Source: Aliivibrio sp. 1S175
Lineage (GTDB): Bacteria; Pseudomonadota; Gammaproteobacteria; Enterobacterales; Vibrionaceae
Assembly: GCF_001690985.1 (NCBI RefSeq)
Contig: NZ_MAJS01000079.1
Location: 496,001 to 560,000 of the forward strand
Direction of reading: 5' to 3'
Length of the DNA stretch: 64,000 nt
Part shown: positions 32,329 through 42,660 of the stretch, one piece after another
Position numbering within the stretch: the stretch's first letter is position 1
Layout of the letters: the number at the start of each line of letters is the position of its first letter
Notes under the pieces: model-generated
What the model was told of the DNA's origin: nothing
The model's input: only the letters and a program-made list of their open reading frames with translations
Database searches by the model: none
Position numbers and translations under genes: made by a program

Positions 32329-34062
32329 GTGTCAGAAGAAAATAAAAAAACAGACTTAGCCATGTCTGGTGGTATGTCATCAGGAAGTGCTACGGCACTA
32401 GAGAGCTCAATTGATGTTCAAAATCCTGATATAGACGAGCAAAGTTCTTCAAAATTAGATTCAGCACTTGGAAATCTTGATTTATTACGCCAAGTAATAT
32501 TGGTGCTCTCTGTTTCTATTTGTGTTGCGTTAATAGTGATGCTTTTCTTTTGGGTACAAGAACCTGAAATGCGACCGCTTGGTATGTATGAAACGGATGA
32601 ATTAATTCAAGTTCTTGACCATCTTGATGCGCAAAAATCAGAATACAAATTGGATGGTAATACCATCTTAGTTCCAGCCTCTTCATTTAGTAAATTAAAA
32701 TTAGATCTGTCTCGTGCCGGTTTAAATAAATCCGTCGGTGAAGGCGATGATATTTTATTACAGGACATGGGTTTTGGTGTTTCACAGCGTTTAGAGCAAG
32801 AGCGCCTAAAGTTGAGTCGTGAACGTCAATTAGCCAGTACGTTTGAGCAAATGCGTCCAATTCGTAAAGCTCAAGTGCTGTTAGCGATGCCAAAACAAAG
32901 TGTATTTGTTCGTCATAACCAAGAAGCATCAGCAACGGTATTCTTGACTATGCGTATGGGCGCTAGTTTACGACAAGAAGAAGTGGATTCAATCGTTGAT
33001 ATGGTTTCGAGTGCCGTTCCTGGAATGAAACCAACCCGTATAACGGTGACCGATCAGCATGGACGTTTATTAAGTTCAGGCTCTCAAGATCCAATGGCAA
33101 TGGCTCACCGAAAAGAGCAAGAATTAGAACGTAAACAAGAGCAAACACTACGAGATAAAATTGATGCAATTTTAATCCCTGTATTGGGGTTAGGTAACTA
33201 TACCGCTCAAGTTGATGTATCAATGGACTTCAGTGCTATTGAACAAACTCGTAAGCAGTTTGATCCACAGACACCTTCAACTCGAAGTGAATACACATTA
33301 GAAGATTATAATAATGGTAATGTTATTGCTGGGGTTCCAGGGGCGTTAAGTAATCAGCCTCCTGTTGATTCTGCAATCCCTCAAGACATTGCGGAGTTAA
33401 AAGACGGCTCAGTATTAGGTCAAGGTTCTGTACACAAAGAAGCAACACGAAATTTTGAATTAGATACCACGATCAGTCATGAGCGTAAGCAAAGTGGCAC
33501 AGTCGCTCGTCAAACGGTTTCAGTTGCAATTAAAGAGCGTCAAAGCATTAATCCTGACACTGGTGAAGTAACCTATACGCCAATAGCCGCTGAACAGCTT
33601 GAAAAAATCCGCCAAATCATCATTGGCAGTGTTGGTTTAAATGAACAGCGTGGTGATTTATTAAATGTATTAAGCGTTAAATTTGCTATCGAAGAACAGC
33701 CTATCGCTATTGATGTGCCAATTTGGGAAAATCCAAACTTTAACGATTGGATTAAATGGTTAGCTGGAGCATTAGTCATTATTGCTGTACTTCTCATTCT
33801 TGTACGTCCGGCAATGAATAAACTGCTGTTCCCTGAACAAGCTGCAAATGATAACGCCTCTAACGGTGAGGGGAATTCTGATGGAGACATGGGCTTAATT
33901 GGCAGTGATTTGGATAGTGATGGCTTTGAATTCGGTTCAGGTATCGACCTTCCAAATTTACATAAAGATGAAGACTTATTGAAAGCGGTTCGTGCTCTTG
34001 TAGCAAATGAACCAGAACTTGCGGCACAGGTCGTTAAAAACTGGGTATCTGAAAATGGCTAA
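32329..34062 (+). CDS. fliF: FliF, MS-ring protein
   Basis: A 577-residue inner-membrane protein starting at GTG with TAGGA upstream. One membrane segment near residues 53-75 and another near 470-490 flank the periplasmic ring-building domains; the C-terminal tail that binds FliG ends D-L-P-N-L-H-K-D-E-D-L-L-K-A-V-R-A-L-V-A. FliF forms the MS ring, the base for the motor and export gate. Its last eight bases overlap fliG. Confidence 0.95.
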   Translation: MSEENKKTDLAMSGGMSSGSATALESSIDVQNPDIDEQSSSKLDSALGNLDLLRQVILVLSVSICVALIVMLFFWVQEPEMRPLGMYETDELIQVLDHLDAQKSEYKLDGNTILVPASSFSKLKLDLSRAGLNKSVGEGDDILLQDMGFGVSQRLEQERLKLSRERQLASTFEQMRPIRKAQVLLAMPKQSVFVRHNQEASATVFLTMRMGASLRQEEVDSIVDMVSSAVPGMKPTRITVTDQHGRLLSSGSQDPMAMAHRKEQELERKQEQTLRDKIDAILIPVLGLGNYTAQVDVSMDFSAIEQTRKQFDPQTPSTRSEYTLEDYNNGNVIAGVPGALSNQPPVDSAIPQDIAELKDGSVLGQGSVHKEATRNFELDTTISHERKQSGTVARQTVSVAIKERQSINPDTGEVTYTPIAAEQLEKIRQIIIGSVGLNEQRGDLLNVLSVKFAIEEQPIAIDVPIWENPNFNDWIKWLAGALVIIAVLLILVRPAMNKLLFPEQAANDNASNGEGNSDGDMGLIGSDLDSDGFEFGSGIDLPNLHKDEDLLKAVRALVANEPELAAQVVKNWVSENG

Positions 34063-35107
34063 TGAGATTGTAGAAGCAGGAAAACAAGAGGAAGACAACC
34101 AAGAGTTTGATCTTTCTTCATTATCGGGCTCAGAGCGTGCAGCGATTTTATTACTTAGTTTAAGTGAAAATGACGCAGCAAGCATTATTCGCCATTTAGA
34201 ACCAAAACAAGTTCAGAAAGTAGGTGCAGCAATGGCGACTGTGTCTGACTTAAATCAGACTAAAGTGTCCGCGATTCATCGTGCTTTCTTAGAAGATATT
34301 CAGAAATACACCACGATAGGCATGGGCAGCGAAGACTTTATGCGTAATGCATTAGTCGCCGCGCTTGGTGAAGATAAAGCAAATAATCTCGTTGACCAGA
34401 TTTTATTGGGCAGTGGGTCGAAAGGTTTGGATTCGTTAAAATGGATGGATCCTCGTCAAGTGGCAAGCATCATTATGAATGAGCATCCACAGATCCAAAC
34501 TATCGTATTGTCTTACCTAGACCCAGATCAATCGGCCGAGATTTTATCTCAGTTCCCTGAACGTGTGCGTCTTGATCTAATGATGCGAATTGCTCATCTT
34601 GAAGAAGTTCAACCATCCGCTCTGGCTGAATTGAACGAAATCATGGAGAAACAGTTTGCTGGTCAATCTGGTGCTCAAGCAGCCAAAATTGGTGGCCTAA
34701 AAGCGGCAGCAGAGATAATGAACTACCTAGACAACAGTATTGAAGGCATGTTGATGGATCAAATTCGTGACCAAGACGAAGAGACCGCAACACAAATTCA
34801 AGATCTTATGTTCGTGTTTGAAAATCTTATTGATGTACAAGATACCGGCATTCAAATGCTATTGCGTGATGTGCCACAAGAAGTTCTACAAAAAGCGCTT
34901 AAAGGTGCAGATGATGCGCTTAAAGAGAAAATGTTTAAGTGTATGTCAAAACGTGCAGCTGAACTTATGCGTGATGATCTTGAAGCGATGGGACCAGTAC
35001 GAGTTGCAGATGTTGAAGCCGCTCAGAAAGAAATTCTGGCAGTGGCGCGTAGAATGGCTGATTCAGGCGATCTTATGCTTACTGGCGGTGCAGACGAGTT
35101 CGTATAA
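34055..35107 (+). CDS. fliG: FliG, motor switch protein
   Basis: A 350-residue switch protein. ATG 34055 is chosen over 34007: it overlaps the fliF stop by eight bases and gives the expected start, MANEIVEAGKQEE. Motifs L-S-G-S-E-R-A-A-I-L-L-L-S-L-S-E, the central E-H-P-Q-I-Q-T-I-V-L-S-Y-L and the C-terminal motor domain K-K-A-like F-V-F-E-N-L-I-D-V and M-R-D-D-L-E-A-M-G-P-V-R are present. FliG transmits stator force to the rotor and sets rotation direction with FliM/FliN. Confidence 0.95.
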   Translation: MANEIVEAGKQEEDNQEFDLSSLSGSERAAILLLSLSENDAASIIRHLEPKQVQKVGAAMATVSDLNQTKVSAIHRAFLEDIQKYTTIGMGSEDFMRNALVAALGEDKANNLVDQILLGSGSKGLDSLKWMDPRQVASIIMNEHPQIQTIVLSYLDPDQSAEILSQFPERVRLDLMMRIAHLEEVQPSALAELNEIMEKQFAGQSGAQAAKIGGLKAAAEIMNYLDNSIEGMLMDQIRDQDEETATQIQDLMFVFENLIDVQDTGIQMLLRDVPQEVLQKALKGADDALKEKMFKCMSKRAAELMRDDLEAMGPVRVADVEAAQKEILAVARRMADSGDLMLTGGADEFV

Positions 35108-35208
35108 TATGCTTTTAAGGCGTTAAGTTATCATTGAGCGGCTATTTCTTTGTATTATTGAAATGGCCGTTATGCTTTTTATCTTCTTCTTTTCTACAGG
35201 TTTTCATC

Positions 35209-36006
35209 ATGAGTATCAGTACAAAACGTGGCTTTATTCGTCTTACCGATGAGAGTGAACTACAAAAAACCAATATTTGGGAATCGCCTGATTACTCTGA
35301 TCCGAATCAACCGGCTCGTGAAACTGCCTTAAATTACGATCCTGGCTGGACGCCATCATTACCTAAAGAAGATGAACCAGAAGAATTTATTCTTACTGAT
35401 GAAATTATTGAGCAGATCAAACAAGGCGCTTATAACGAAGGATTGTTAGAAGGCCAAGAATTCGGCTATAAAGAAGGCTTAGAAAAAGGCCAAGCAGAAG
35501 GTTTTGACGCTGGCAAGCCAGAGGGGTATCAAGTCGGTTACGACGAAGGTATCGCTGCAGGACAAGCTGAAATTCAAGAAAAAATTAAGCAATTAATTGA
35601 AATGGCAGATAAATTTTCTGCACCCTTAGCGTTAATTAATTCTCAAGTAGAAAAGCAATTGATAGATATGGTTCTCGCTCTGACAAAAGAAGTCATTCAT
35701 GTTGAGGTAAAAACCAATCCTCAAGTACTTCTTGATACGGTTCGTGAGGCAGTAGAAACGTTGCCAGTGACAGAACGAGAGATCACAATTTCACTTAATC
35801 CAGAAGATCTGCAACGTGTTATTGATGCCTATGGCGAAGAGACATTAGCTCAAAAACAATGGACTCTTATGTCAGAACCTTCAATGAATGTAGGGGATAT
35901 CAATATCCAAGCCTCTGATTCTAAAGTCAGCTACTTATTGGAAGAACGAATTAAAAGTGTGTTAGCTAAATTCTGTGGAGTTAACCGTCACCATGGGGAT
36001 CAGTAA
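35209..36006 (+). CDS. fliH: FliH, export ATPase regulator
   Basis: A 265-residue protein. ATG 35209 is chosen over 35134, because the 25 extra residues are hydrophobic and unlike FliH, and AGG lies eight bases before 35209. Glycine-spaced repeats ([18 protein letters not shown], about residues 85-120) are the GxxxG heptad-like region of FliH; the C-terminal half is the V-type stator-like domain. It binds FliI and FliN and links the ATPase to the C ring. fliI ATG overlaps the stop (TAATG). Confidence 0.93.
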   Translation: MSISTKRGFIRLTDESELQKTNIWESPDYSDPNQPARETALNYDPGWTPSLPKEDEPEEFILTDEIIEQIKQGAYNEGLLEGQEFGYKEGLEKGQAEGFDAGKPEGYQVGYDEGIAAGQAEIQEKIKQLIEMADKFSAPLALINSQVEKQLIDMVLALTKEVIHVEVKTNPQVLLDTVREAVETLPVTEREITISLNPEDLQRVIDAYGEETLAQKQWTLMSEPSMNVGDINIQASDSKVSYLLEERIKSVLAKFCGVNRHHGDQ

Positions 36007-37325
36007 TGTTGCCATTATCTGAACGCCTTTCCCAATATAAAACAACAGGGCTAACCACTCGCGCGATTGCGTCAGGTAAATTAGTACGTGTTGTTGGTTT
36101 AACGTTAGAAGCCACGGGTTGTCGTGCGCCTATTGGTAGTTCTTGTTTGGTTGAAACCATTAACGGTGAAATTGAAGCTGAAGTGGTGGGTTTTTCTGGT
36201 GAAAACCTATTTTTAATGCCTAACGAACAGGTTTCTGGTGTGCTTCCAGGGGCTAAAGTGACGCCTATCGTCGGTGGCAGCGGTATTCCCGTTGGTATGG
36301 AGTTATTAGGTAGAGTCGTTGATGGGGTGGGAAATCCGATTGATGGGCTGGGCGAGATATATATCGAACAAACCGCGTCTTTTACTTCAGAACCAATCAA
36401 TCCATTATCACGAAAGCCAATTACAGAACCTCTTGATGTTGGTTTAAAAGCAATTAATGGGCTACTTACCGTGGGCAAAGGGCAACGTTTGGGGTTATTT
36501 GCAGGTTCTGGTGTGGGTAAATCGGTCACACTTGGCATGATGACTCGTGGTACCACAGCACAAGTGGTTGTCGTGGGTTTGATTGGTGAGCGTGGACGAG
36601 AAGTAAAAGAATTTATCGAAGAAATTTTAGGGCCAGAAGGACGAAAACGTTCTGTTGTGGTTGCTGCTCCTGCCGATTCATCGGCATTAATGCGATTAAA
36701 AGGCTGTCAAACAGCGCTGACTATCGCAGAGTATTTCCGTGACCAAGGGTTAGATGTCCTGCTTTTAATGGATTCTTTAACTCGTTTTGCGCAAGCTCAG
36801 CGTGAAATAGCCCTGTCTGTTGGTGAACCTCCCGCAACGAAAGGTTATCCGCCATCAGTCTTTGCTAAGCTTCCAGCATTGGTAGAGCGAGCAGGTAACG
36901 GCAATGATGACCAAGGTTCGATTACGGCATTCTTTACCGTGTTAACTGAAGGTGATGATTTACAAGATCCTATCGCAGATGCATCACGAGCGATTCTTGA
37001 CGGACATATCGTACTTTCACGTGAAATGGCGGATGCAGGGCATTACCCAGCGATTGATGTTGAGAAATCGGTTAGCCGTGTTATGCCACAGATTACTGAC
37101 GAAGAGCATATGCTCATGTCGAAAGCGGTGAGACAAGTACTGTCTATCTGTCGTAAAAATCAAGATTTGGTTTCGATTGGTGCGTATAAACCAGGAACGA
37201 ACCCCGCGATAGATCAAGCGTTTACGCTTAAACCAAGATTAGACGAATATTTGCAGCAGCGCATGAAAGAAACGGTTCCTTTCGATATGTGTAAAAACAT
37301 GCTGAAAATGTTGTTAAGTGGCTAG
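36006..37325 (+). CDS. fliI: FliI, flagellar export ATPase
   Basis: A 439-residue F1-beta-like ATPase with Walker A A-G-S-G-V-G-K-S (166-173), Walker [11 protein letters not shown] and the E-R-G-R-E-V-K-E-F catalytic segment. It energises loading of export substrates at the flagellar gate, with FliH and FliJ. The C-terminus ends in the helical [14 protein letters not shown]. Full length for the family. Confidence 0.95.
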   Translation: MLPLSERLSQYKTTGLTTRAIASGKLVRVVGLTLEATGCRAPIGSSCLVETINGEIEAEVVGFSGENLFLMPNEQVSGVLPGAKVTPIVGGSGIPVGMELLGRVVDGVGNPIDGLGEIYIEQTASFTSEPINPLSRKPITEPLDVGLKAINGLLTVGKGQRLGLFAGSGVGKSVTLGMMTRGTTAQVVVVGLIGERGREVKEFIEEILGPEGRKRSVVVAAPADSSALMRLKGCQTALTIAEYFRDQGLDVLLLMDSLTRFAQAQREIALSVGEPPATKGYPPSVFAKLPALVERAGNGNDDQGSITAFFTVLTEGDDLQDPIADASRAILDGHIVLSREMADAGHYPAIDVEKSVSRVMPQITDEEHMLMSKAVRQVLSICRKNQDLVSIGAYKPGTNPAIDQAFTLKPRLDEYLQQRMKETVPFDMCKNMLKMLLSG

Positions 37326-37379
37326 CGGCTATTTTACTCCCTTTACGGTAATCCCCTTTGATGACTATTAGGAAATTGC

Positions 37380-37823
37380 ATGAGCAGCGCCTTTGATTTT
37401 TTACTAGAACAAGCTCAAGAGAGAGAGAACCAATCGGTACTGGCGTTAAATAAAGCCAAAGCTGAATTGGACAATTTTTATGAGCAAGTAAAACAAATTG
37501 AAAAATATCGTTTGGATTACTGTAATCAACTGCTAGAACGTGGTCAAAAAGGCTTAACTGCAAGTCAATATAGCCACTTGAATAAATTTCTCGTTCAGTT
37601 AGATGAAACGCTAACAAAACAAAAAAGCGCGGAATCTCACTTCACTTCCCAAGTGGATAATTGTCAAACCTATTGGCAAGAAACACGAAAACAGCGTCGT
37701 TCTTATGAGTGGATGATTGATAAGAAGAAAACGGAACGTCAAAAGGTTCTCGATAAACAAGAGCAAAATATGATGGATGAGTTTTCAACGTTACAATTTT
37801 CTCGACGAACTCAACGCGAATAG
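37380..37823 (+). CDS. fliJ: FliJ, export ATPase stalk protein
   Basis: A 147-residue coiled-coil protein, highly charged (Lys/Glu/Gln), normal length, with S-A-F-D-F-L-L-E-Q-A-Q-E at the start. FliJ sits in the centre of the FliI hexamer and binds FlhA. Ribosome site AGGAAATTGC. Last gene of fliEFGHIJ; no terminator follows, but a new sigma-54 promoter lies 32 bases downstream. Confidence 0.9.
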   Translation: MSSAFDFLLEQAQERENQSVLALNKAKAELDNFYEQVKQIEKYRLDYCNQLLERGQKGLTASQYSHLNKFLVQLDETLTKQKSAESHFTSQVDNCQTYWQETRKQRRSYEWMIDKKKTERQKVLDKQEQNMMDEFSTLQFSRRTQRE

Positions 37824-37854
37824 TCTTTGTGCTTCTCTTTTCTTTATTAAAAAG

Positions 37855-37870
37855 TGGCTTAATATTTGCT
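37855..37870 (+). promoter_or_regulatory. Sigma-54 promoter of fliK-flhB
   Basis: TGGCTTAATATTTGCT, GG 37856-37857 and GC 37868-37869, perfect TTGCT -12. The promoter is overlapped by an inverted repeat AATATTTG (37861-37868) and CAAATATT (37880-37887). It makes fliKLMNOPQR-flhB its own unit. Confidence 0.82.
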
Positions 37871-37904
37871 TTAAAATATCAAATATTGAGCCTCTAACGC
37901 TCTT

Positions 37905-37918
37905 GTCAAAAAATTTAC
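37905..37918 (+). promoter_or_regulatory. Candidate FlrA box in the fliK leader
   Basis: GTCAAAAAATTTAC matches the FleQ-type consensus GTCAATAAATTGAC at 12 of 14 positions and lies about 25-38 bases after the expected start, the same relation as at fliE. Confidence 0.45.
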
Positions 37919-37939
37919 ACTCAATGTAGAGAATATACT

Positions 37940-39097
37940 ATGAGCAGTCATGATTTATCATTAAACAGTATCAATAAAAATGTGCCTATAAAGCCTGATA
38001 CAAAAACGGCTGCCGTAGAAAAACAGGATTCAGAAGGCTTTGTAGAAGAGCTAAAAGAGTTGATGGGGTTCAGCGAAAAAGAAGACGTCAAAAAAGCAGC
38101 GGTCGAAGATAAATCGACAGCGGATGACGTCGGTCAGTCAGAGAAAAAAGAAAAAGCCGACGAACTAGAAAAAAAAGAAGACAGCATAGAAGAAAAAGTG
38201 GGTGAAGGCTCTGAGCTATTGTCTCGCCTTGAACAAGCGAATGGCACACTTGTAGATAGAAAAAAAAACCTTGATAAAACCGCTGAGTCGAGTGAAAAAG
38301 GCCTAAATAGCAGTAAAGCAGTCGGTGATGAGTCTGGCCCAATTCAAGACATTCAATGGGGAAAACAAGCTAAAGCTGCTAATGGCGAAACTCAATCCAA
38401 AGGCGACGCTTCTGGCAACAAAGAATCGAATAAAGAGTTGTTAACGTCAACGGCTCTTATTGGCAAAGCGGAAGCGGAGTCAGGTAAATTAGCTGAAGCT
38501 AAAAAAGCGAAACTGGATATTTCAGCATTAGGCATGACAGATGTCGTTAATGGACAAGCAATCAATTTAACCGAATCAAAAACAACCGATTCTTTTGCCC
38601 AGCAACTAGCAACGGCATCAGGAACGACGGCAACACAACAGGCCACTTCAGCTCAAAAGTCGGATCCAGCGACAATGCCTTTAAATATTCGTCAAGAACA
38701 AGTGAGTGATGACGTTGCTGAGCGTATAAATATGATGATGGCAAAAAACTTAAAGCACGTTGATATTCGTTTAGACCCACCAGAAATGGGGCGTATGCAT
38801 ATTCGTTTGAATATGGGAACAGACAACGCGGGAGTTCAGTTTACCGTATCGAACCAGCAAGCTCGTGATGCGATTGAACAAAGTTTGCCTCGTTTACGTG
38901 AGATGTTTGCTCAGCAAGGTATTCAATTAGCGGATACATCCGTTCAGCAGCAAAGCTCTGGGGATTCATCACAATATGGGTATCAAAAAGAAGAGTCTTC
39001 ACGCCAAGGTTCAGGGTTTGGAGAGTCCTCTACTGAAGAGCATGAAATTAATGTTCAAGTGTCAAAATCAAATGACGGCATTAGTTTTTACGCCTAA
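37940..39097 (+). CDS. fliK: FliK, hook-length control protein
   Basis: A 385-residue protein with a low-complexity Lys/Glu/Ser-rich N-terminal two thirds and a compact C-terminal substrate-switch domain (about 240-350) with L-K-H-V-D-I-R-L-D-P-P-E-M-G-R-M-H-I-R-L and the Gln-rich tail. FliK measures the hook and makes FlhB switch export from hook to filament proteins. AGAGA is the ribosome site. The N-terminal region has many AAA/GAA codons and is probably unfolded. Confidence 0.93.
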   Translation: MSSHDLSLNSINKNVPIKPDTKTAAVEKQDSEGFVEELKELMGFSEKEDVKKAAVEDKSTADDVGQSEKKEKADELEKKEDSIEEKVGEGSELLSRLEQANGTLVDRKKNLDKTAESSEKGLNSSKAVGDESGPIQDIQWGKQAKAANGETQSKGDASGNKESNKELLTSTALIGKAEAESGKLAEAKKAKLDISALGMTDVVNGQAINLTESKTTDSFAQQLATASGTTATQQATSAQKSDPATMPLNIRQEQVSDDVAERINMMMAKNLKHVDIRLDPPEMGRMHIRLNMGTDNAGVQFTVSNQQARDAIEQSLPRLREMFAQQGIQLADTSVQQQSSGDSSQYGYQKEESSRQGSGFGESSTEEHEINVQVSKSNDGISFYA

Positions 39098-39137
39098 TTT
39101 AGAATCATAATTAACGATTTACCTAAAAGGAAAAACA

Positions 39138-39620
39138 ATGGCAGAACAAGGTGATTCATTAAACAATAAAAAGAAACTGACCATCATTATCGCATTGATT
39201 GTATTATTAGTTATTGGTGGTGCCGCGGCTTGGTTTTTCATGCTGAATGAACCAAAAGTGGAACCAACTGAGAAAGATATTGCTGCACTAGAAGCAAAAA
39301 TGCCTGCGTTATATTTAAATCTCCCTCAGCCATTTATTTTTAATGTGACCGGTGATAAGCGTGATCGCCTCGTTCAATTAAAAGTACAAGTTGTCATGCG
39401 TGGTACAGATAATGAAACCACTGCAATTCAACATACACCTTTAATTGAAAGTGTCTTATTGTCGACTTTTGCAGCGGCTTCTGTTGAACAATTAAGAGAA
39501 CCTCGTGGTCGTATTGATCTTCGAGAGCAGGCAACACGCGATATTCAAGATGCCTTTACCAAAATTACAGCTAAGCCTGTAATTGAAAAAGTATTATTTA
39601 CTGACTTTGTAATGCAATAG
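39138..39620 (+). CDS. fliL: FliL, stator-associated membrane protein
   Basis: A 160-residue protein with one N-terminal membrane segment (about residues 16-37, I-I-I-A-L-I-V-L-L-V-I-G-G-A-A-A-W) and a periplasmic stomatin-like domain (V-Q-L-K-V-Q-V-V-M-R-G). In vibrios FliL forms a ring around the stator and supports high-speed rotation. Ribosome site AAAAGGAAAAAC. fliM follows after seven bases. Confidence 0.93.
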   Translation: MAEQGDSLNNKKKLTIIIALIVLLVIGGAAAWFFMLNEPKVEPTEKDIAALEAKMPALYLNLPQPFIFNVTGDKRDRLVQLKVQVVMRGTDNETTAIQHTPLIESVLLSTFAAASVEQLREPRGRIDLREQATRDIQDAFTKITAKPVIEKVLFTDFVMQ

Positions 39621-39627
39621 GTTCAAT

Positions 39628-40659
39628 GTGACAGATCTCTTATCCCAAGATGAAATTGATGCTCTACTCCATGGTGTAGATGATGTAGAAGACGATCTAC
39701 CAGGTGCAGATGAAAACGTAGGTTCTACCAAGAGCTTTGACTTTTCATCACAAGATCGAATTGTTCGTGGTCGTATGCCTACGCTCGAATTGATTAATGA
39801 GCGTTTTGCTCGTCATATGCGTATTAGCTTATTTAATATGTTAAGAAAGACGGCAGAAGTATCGATTAATGGTGTATCAATGGTGAAATTTGGTGAATAC
39901 CAAAACACACTTTATGTACCAACTAGCTTGAACATGGTGCGTTTCCGTCCATTAAAAGGAACGGCACTTGTTACAATGGAAGCCCGTTTAGTTTTCATCT
40001 TGGTGGAAAACTTCTTTGGCGGCGATGGTCGATTCCACGCCAAAATTGAAGGTCGTGAATTTACACCAACAGAGCGACGTATTATTCAATTATTACTGAA
40101 AGTGGTTTTTGAAGATTATAAAGAAGCTTGGTCTCCTGTCATGGGGGTGGAGTTTGAATATTTAGATTCAGAAGTTAATCCAACGATGGCGAACATTGTG
40201 AGTCCAACAGAAGTGATCGTCGTTAGTTCATTCCATATTGAAGTGGATGGCGGCGGTGGTGATTTCCACGTGGTATTCCCTTATTCAATGGTTGAGCCTA
40301 TCCGAGAATTGCTTGATGCTGGTGTTCAAAGTGACAAGATGGATACCGATGTTCGTTGGAGTAAAGCGCTTCGTGATGAAATCATGGATGTGCCAGTAGA
40401 AATGAAAGTTAATTTATTAGAAAGCCAAATTTCATTACGTGATCTAATGGATTTACAGGTAGGCGATATTATTCCCGTTGAAATGCCAGAAGCGGCGACC
40501 GTCTTTATAGAAGAATTACCAACTTATCGCGGTAAGGTTGGAAAATCTAACGATAAATTAGCAGTGCAAATCACTGAGAAAATTAAACGACCTGATATGG
40601 TAAAAACGGATTTAGCCTTTTTAGGCAAAGACGTATTGTTTGATTTAGATGATGAATAA
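39628..40659 (+). CDS. fliM: FliM, motor switch protein
   Basis: A 343-residue C-ring protein starting at GTG. The N-terminal L-S-Q-D-E-I-D-A-L-L-H-G-V is the CheY-phosphate binding helix; the CheC-like middle and the C-terminal SpoA domain (S-L-R-D-L-M-D-L-Q-V-G-D-I-I-P) follow. FliM receives the chemotaxis signal and passes it to FliG. Normal length. Confidence 0.95.
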   Translation: MTDLLSQDEIDALLHGVDDVEDDLPGADENVGSTKSFDFSSQDRIVRGRMPTLELINERFARHMRISLFNMLRKTAEVSINGVSMVKFGEYQNTLYVPTSLNMVRFRPLKGTALVTMEARLVFILVENFFGGDGRFHAKIEGREFTPTERRIIQLLLKVVFEDYKEAWSPVMGVEFEYLDSEVNPTMANIVSPTEVIVVSSFHIEVDGGGGDFHVVFPYSMVEPIRELLDAGVQSDKMDTDVRWSKALRDEIMDVPVEMKVNLLESQISLRDLMDLQVGDIIPVEMPEAATVFIEELPTYRGKVGKSNDKLAVQITEKIKRPDMVKTDLAFLGKDVLFDLDDE

Positions 40660-40680
40660 GTATAAATAAGGTAATTGAAC

Positions 40681-41064
40681 ATGAATTCAAATGAGCAACA
40701 AATGGCTGACGAATGGGCAGCGGCATTAAGCGAAAGTTCGGAAGCGGTTACTGCGCCTTTAGATGATTTAGAAGAAAGATCACCGGCATTTAATGAAGAT
40801 GAACGCCGTAAACTTGATACGATTTTAGATATTCCAGTCACTATTTCTATGGAAGTAGGGCGCTCGCAGATCAGTATTCGTAATTTATTGCAACTTAACC
40901 AAGGCTCAGTGGTTGAGCTTGACCGTATTGCGGGTGAATCATTAGATGTCATGGTTAACGGTACGCTTATTGCTCACGGTGAAGTTGTTGTCGTGAATGA
41001 TAAATTTGGTATTCGTCTAACTGATGTAATTAGCCAAACAGAACGTATCAAAAAGCTACGTTAA
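40681..41064 (+). CDS. fliN: FliN, motor switch protein
   Basis: A 127-residue protein. ATG 40681 is used, with AAGGT 9 bases before; a TTG two codons upstream is less likely. An acidic N-terminal part precedes the SpoA domain (about 50-127: I-P-V-T-I-S-M-E-V-G-R-S-Q-I-S-I-R-N-L). It forms the lower C ring and docks FliH. Confidence 0.95.
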   Translation: MNSNEQQMADEWAAALSESSEAVTAPLDDLEERSPAFNEDERRKLDTILDIPVTISMEVGRSQISIRNLLQLNQGSVVELDRIAGESLDVMVNGTLIAHGEVVVVNDKFGIRLTDVISQTERIKKLR

Positions 41065-41106
41065 TTTAGCTACTTAGCTAAGTCACTGAACGAAAAGGGA
41101 AGGTAT

Positions 41107-41493
41107 ATGAAACAGCTATGGTTATTGGCCCTCGTGCCCTTTCCTTTGTTCGCTGCAAGCACCAACAATGTTGATTTAGCAGCAACATTGGGTTCACTTA
41201 TTTTTGTCATAGCGCTCATCTTATTTTTTGCATGGTTGCTAAAACGGATGAGGGTCCCAGGTGTGGTGGGGGGAGCAGGCAGTTCAATGAGTATTGTAAA
41301 GCAGCTTCCTGTTGGTACTAAAGAGCGTATTGCTGTTGTCCAAGTCGGAGAAGAGCAATTTCTGATCGGAATTACCTCTCAAAATATCAATATGCTGAGT
41401 AAGCTTGAAACCCCGTTAGAAATAACAGAAAAAAAGCTAACACCATTTTCAACCCAACTAAGCCAACTGATGAAAAAAGATGCTAAAAACTAA
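41107..41493 (+). CDS. fliO: FliO, export gate assembly protein
   Basis: A 128-residue protein with a signal-like N-terminus, one membrane segment (about 25-47, [16 protein letters not shown]) and a small cytoplasmic domain with [18 protein letters not shown]. It helps FliP oligomerise. It overlaps fliP by 14 bases. Confidence 0.92.
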   Translation: MKQLWLLALVPFPLFAASTNNVDLAATLGSLIFVIALILFFAWLLKRMRVPGVVGGAGSSMSIVKQLPVGTKERIAVVQVGEEQFLIGITSQNINMLSKLETPLEITEKKLTPFSTQLSQLMKKDAKN

Positions 41494-42349
41494 TTTAATT
41501 GCCGCCACTTTGGCGGTTTTTTCACTCTTCTTTATGACATCCTCTGCATGGGCAATTGATGATTTAGCAAGCGCGATCCCTGCCACGGCTGCTAGCGGTG
41601 AAAATATGACCTTAACGGCGATGGAAAAAGATTCTGGTGCCGCGAAAACCATCGCACACGGTAGTAGTTCTGGTGGTGGTATTCCAGCTTTTACCATGAC
41701 AACTAATGCGAATGGTGGTGAAGATTATTCGGTTAATCTTCAGATTTTAGGGTTAATGACGATGCTAGGATTTTTGCCTGCCATGGTTATTTTAATGACC
41801 TCATTTACTCGTATTGTTGTGGTTATGTCGATTCTTAGGCAAGCCATGGGTTTACAGCAAACACCATCGAATCAAGTTATTATTGGCATCGCAATGTTTT
41901 TGACTTTTTTCATCATGGCACCGGTGTTTGATAAAATAAATAACACCGCTATTCAGCCTTATATCAATGAAGAAATTAATGCGCGAGAAGCGTTTGATGT
42001 CGCTCAAGTGCCTATGAAAGAATTCATGTTAGCGCAGACTCGAGTTAAAGATTTAGAAACGTTTGTGAATATGTCGGGTGTCGATGTCGACACTCCTGAA
42101 AACGTTCCTATTACGGTTATTATTCCTGCCTTTATCACTTCTGAATTAAAAACGGCATTCCAAATTGGTTTTATGCTTTTCTTACCGTTCTTAATTATCG
42201 ATTTAGTGGTGGCCTCCGTCTTGATGGCGATGGGTATGATGATGCTTTCGCCTATGATCGTATCGTTACCGTTTAAATTAATGTTATTTGTACTGGTTGA
42301 TGGTTGGAATTTAATTCTTTCAACTCTCGCCGGTAGCTTTATGACTTAA
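41480..42349 (+). CDS. fliP: FliP, export gate protein
   Basis: A 289-residue membrane protein with a cleavable signal (about 1-25, ending Ser-Ala-Trp-Ala), a periplasmic stretch and four membrane segments. [20 protein letters not shown] and [16 protein letters not shown] are the family blocks. FliP with FliQ and FliR forms the export pore. Confidence 0.95.
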   Translation: MLKTNLIAATLAVFSLFFMTSSAWAIDDLASAIPATAASGENMTLTAMEKDSGAAKTIAHGSSSGGGIPAFTMTTNANGGEDYSVNLQILGLMTMLGFLPAMVILMTSFTRIVVVMSILRQAMGLQQTPSNQVIIGIAMFLTFFIMAPVFDKINNTAIQPYINEEINAREAFDVAQVPMKEFMLAQTRVKDLETFVNMSGVDVDTPENVPITVIIPAFITSELKTAFQIGFMLFLPFLIIDLVVASVLMAMGMMMLSPMIVSLPFKLMLFVLVDGWNLILSTLAGSFMT

Positions 42350-42358
42350 GGAGCAAGC

Positions 42359-42628
42359 ATGACCCCTGAAATGGCGATTGAGCTATTCCGCGGTGCACTG
42401 TACATGGTGCTTATCATGGTGTGTGCCATTATTATTCCAAGTTTATTAATCGGCTTAGTTGTCGCTGTTTTTCAGGCTGCAACCTCTATTAACGAACAAA
42501 CCTTAAGTTTTTTACCGCGTTTAATCGTAACGTTATTAGCATTGATGTTGTTCGGGCATTGGATGACGAGAATGCTAATGGAGTATTTTTACGAATTGAT
42601 CGCGCGAATGCCTACGATATTGTATTGA
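42359..42628 (+). CDS. fliQ: FliQ, export gate protein
   Basis: An 89-residue protein with two membrane hairpin segments (about 15-40 and 50-75) and the motif A-A-T-S-I-N-E-Q-T-L-S-F-L-P-R. Family length. TAAGGAG is the ribosome site. Part of the FliPQR pore complex. Confidence 0.95.
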   Translation: MTPEMAIELFRGALYMVLIMVCAIIIPSLLIGLVVAVFQAATSINEQTLSFLPRLIVTLLALMLFGHWMTRMLMEYFYELIARMPTILY

Positions 42629-42660
42629 TGGTTTTATTTTAGTAAGCATAAGCTGATGTT

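Noticed and set aside
35134-35208. Hydrophobic N-terminal extension of FliH, which could suggest a membrane-anchored form
   Set aside because: FliH is cytoplasmic, the ATG at 35209 has an upstream AGG and fits the family start, so the upstream codons are taken as leader.
35981-36556. Open frame of 191 codons on the minus strand over fliI
   Set aside because: Opposite to a highly conserved ATPase gene, Pro/Ser/Thr-rich composition typical of shadow frames, no ribosome site.
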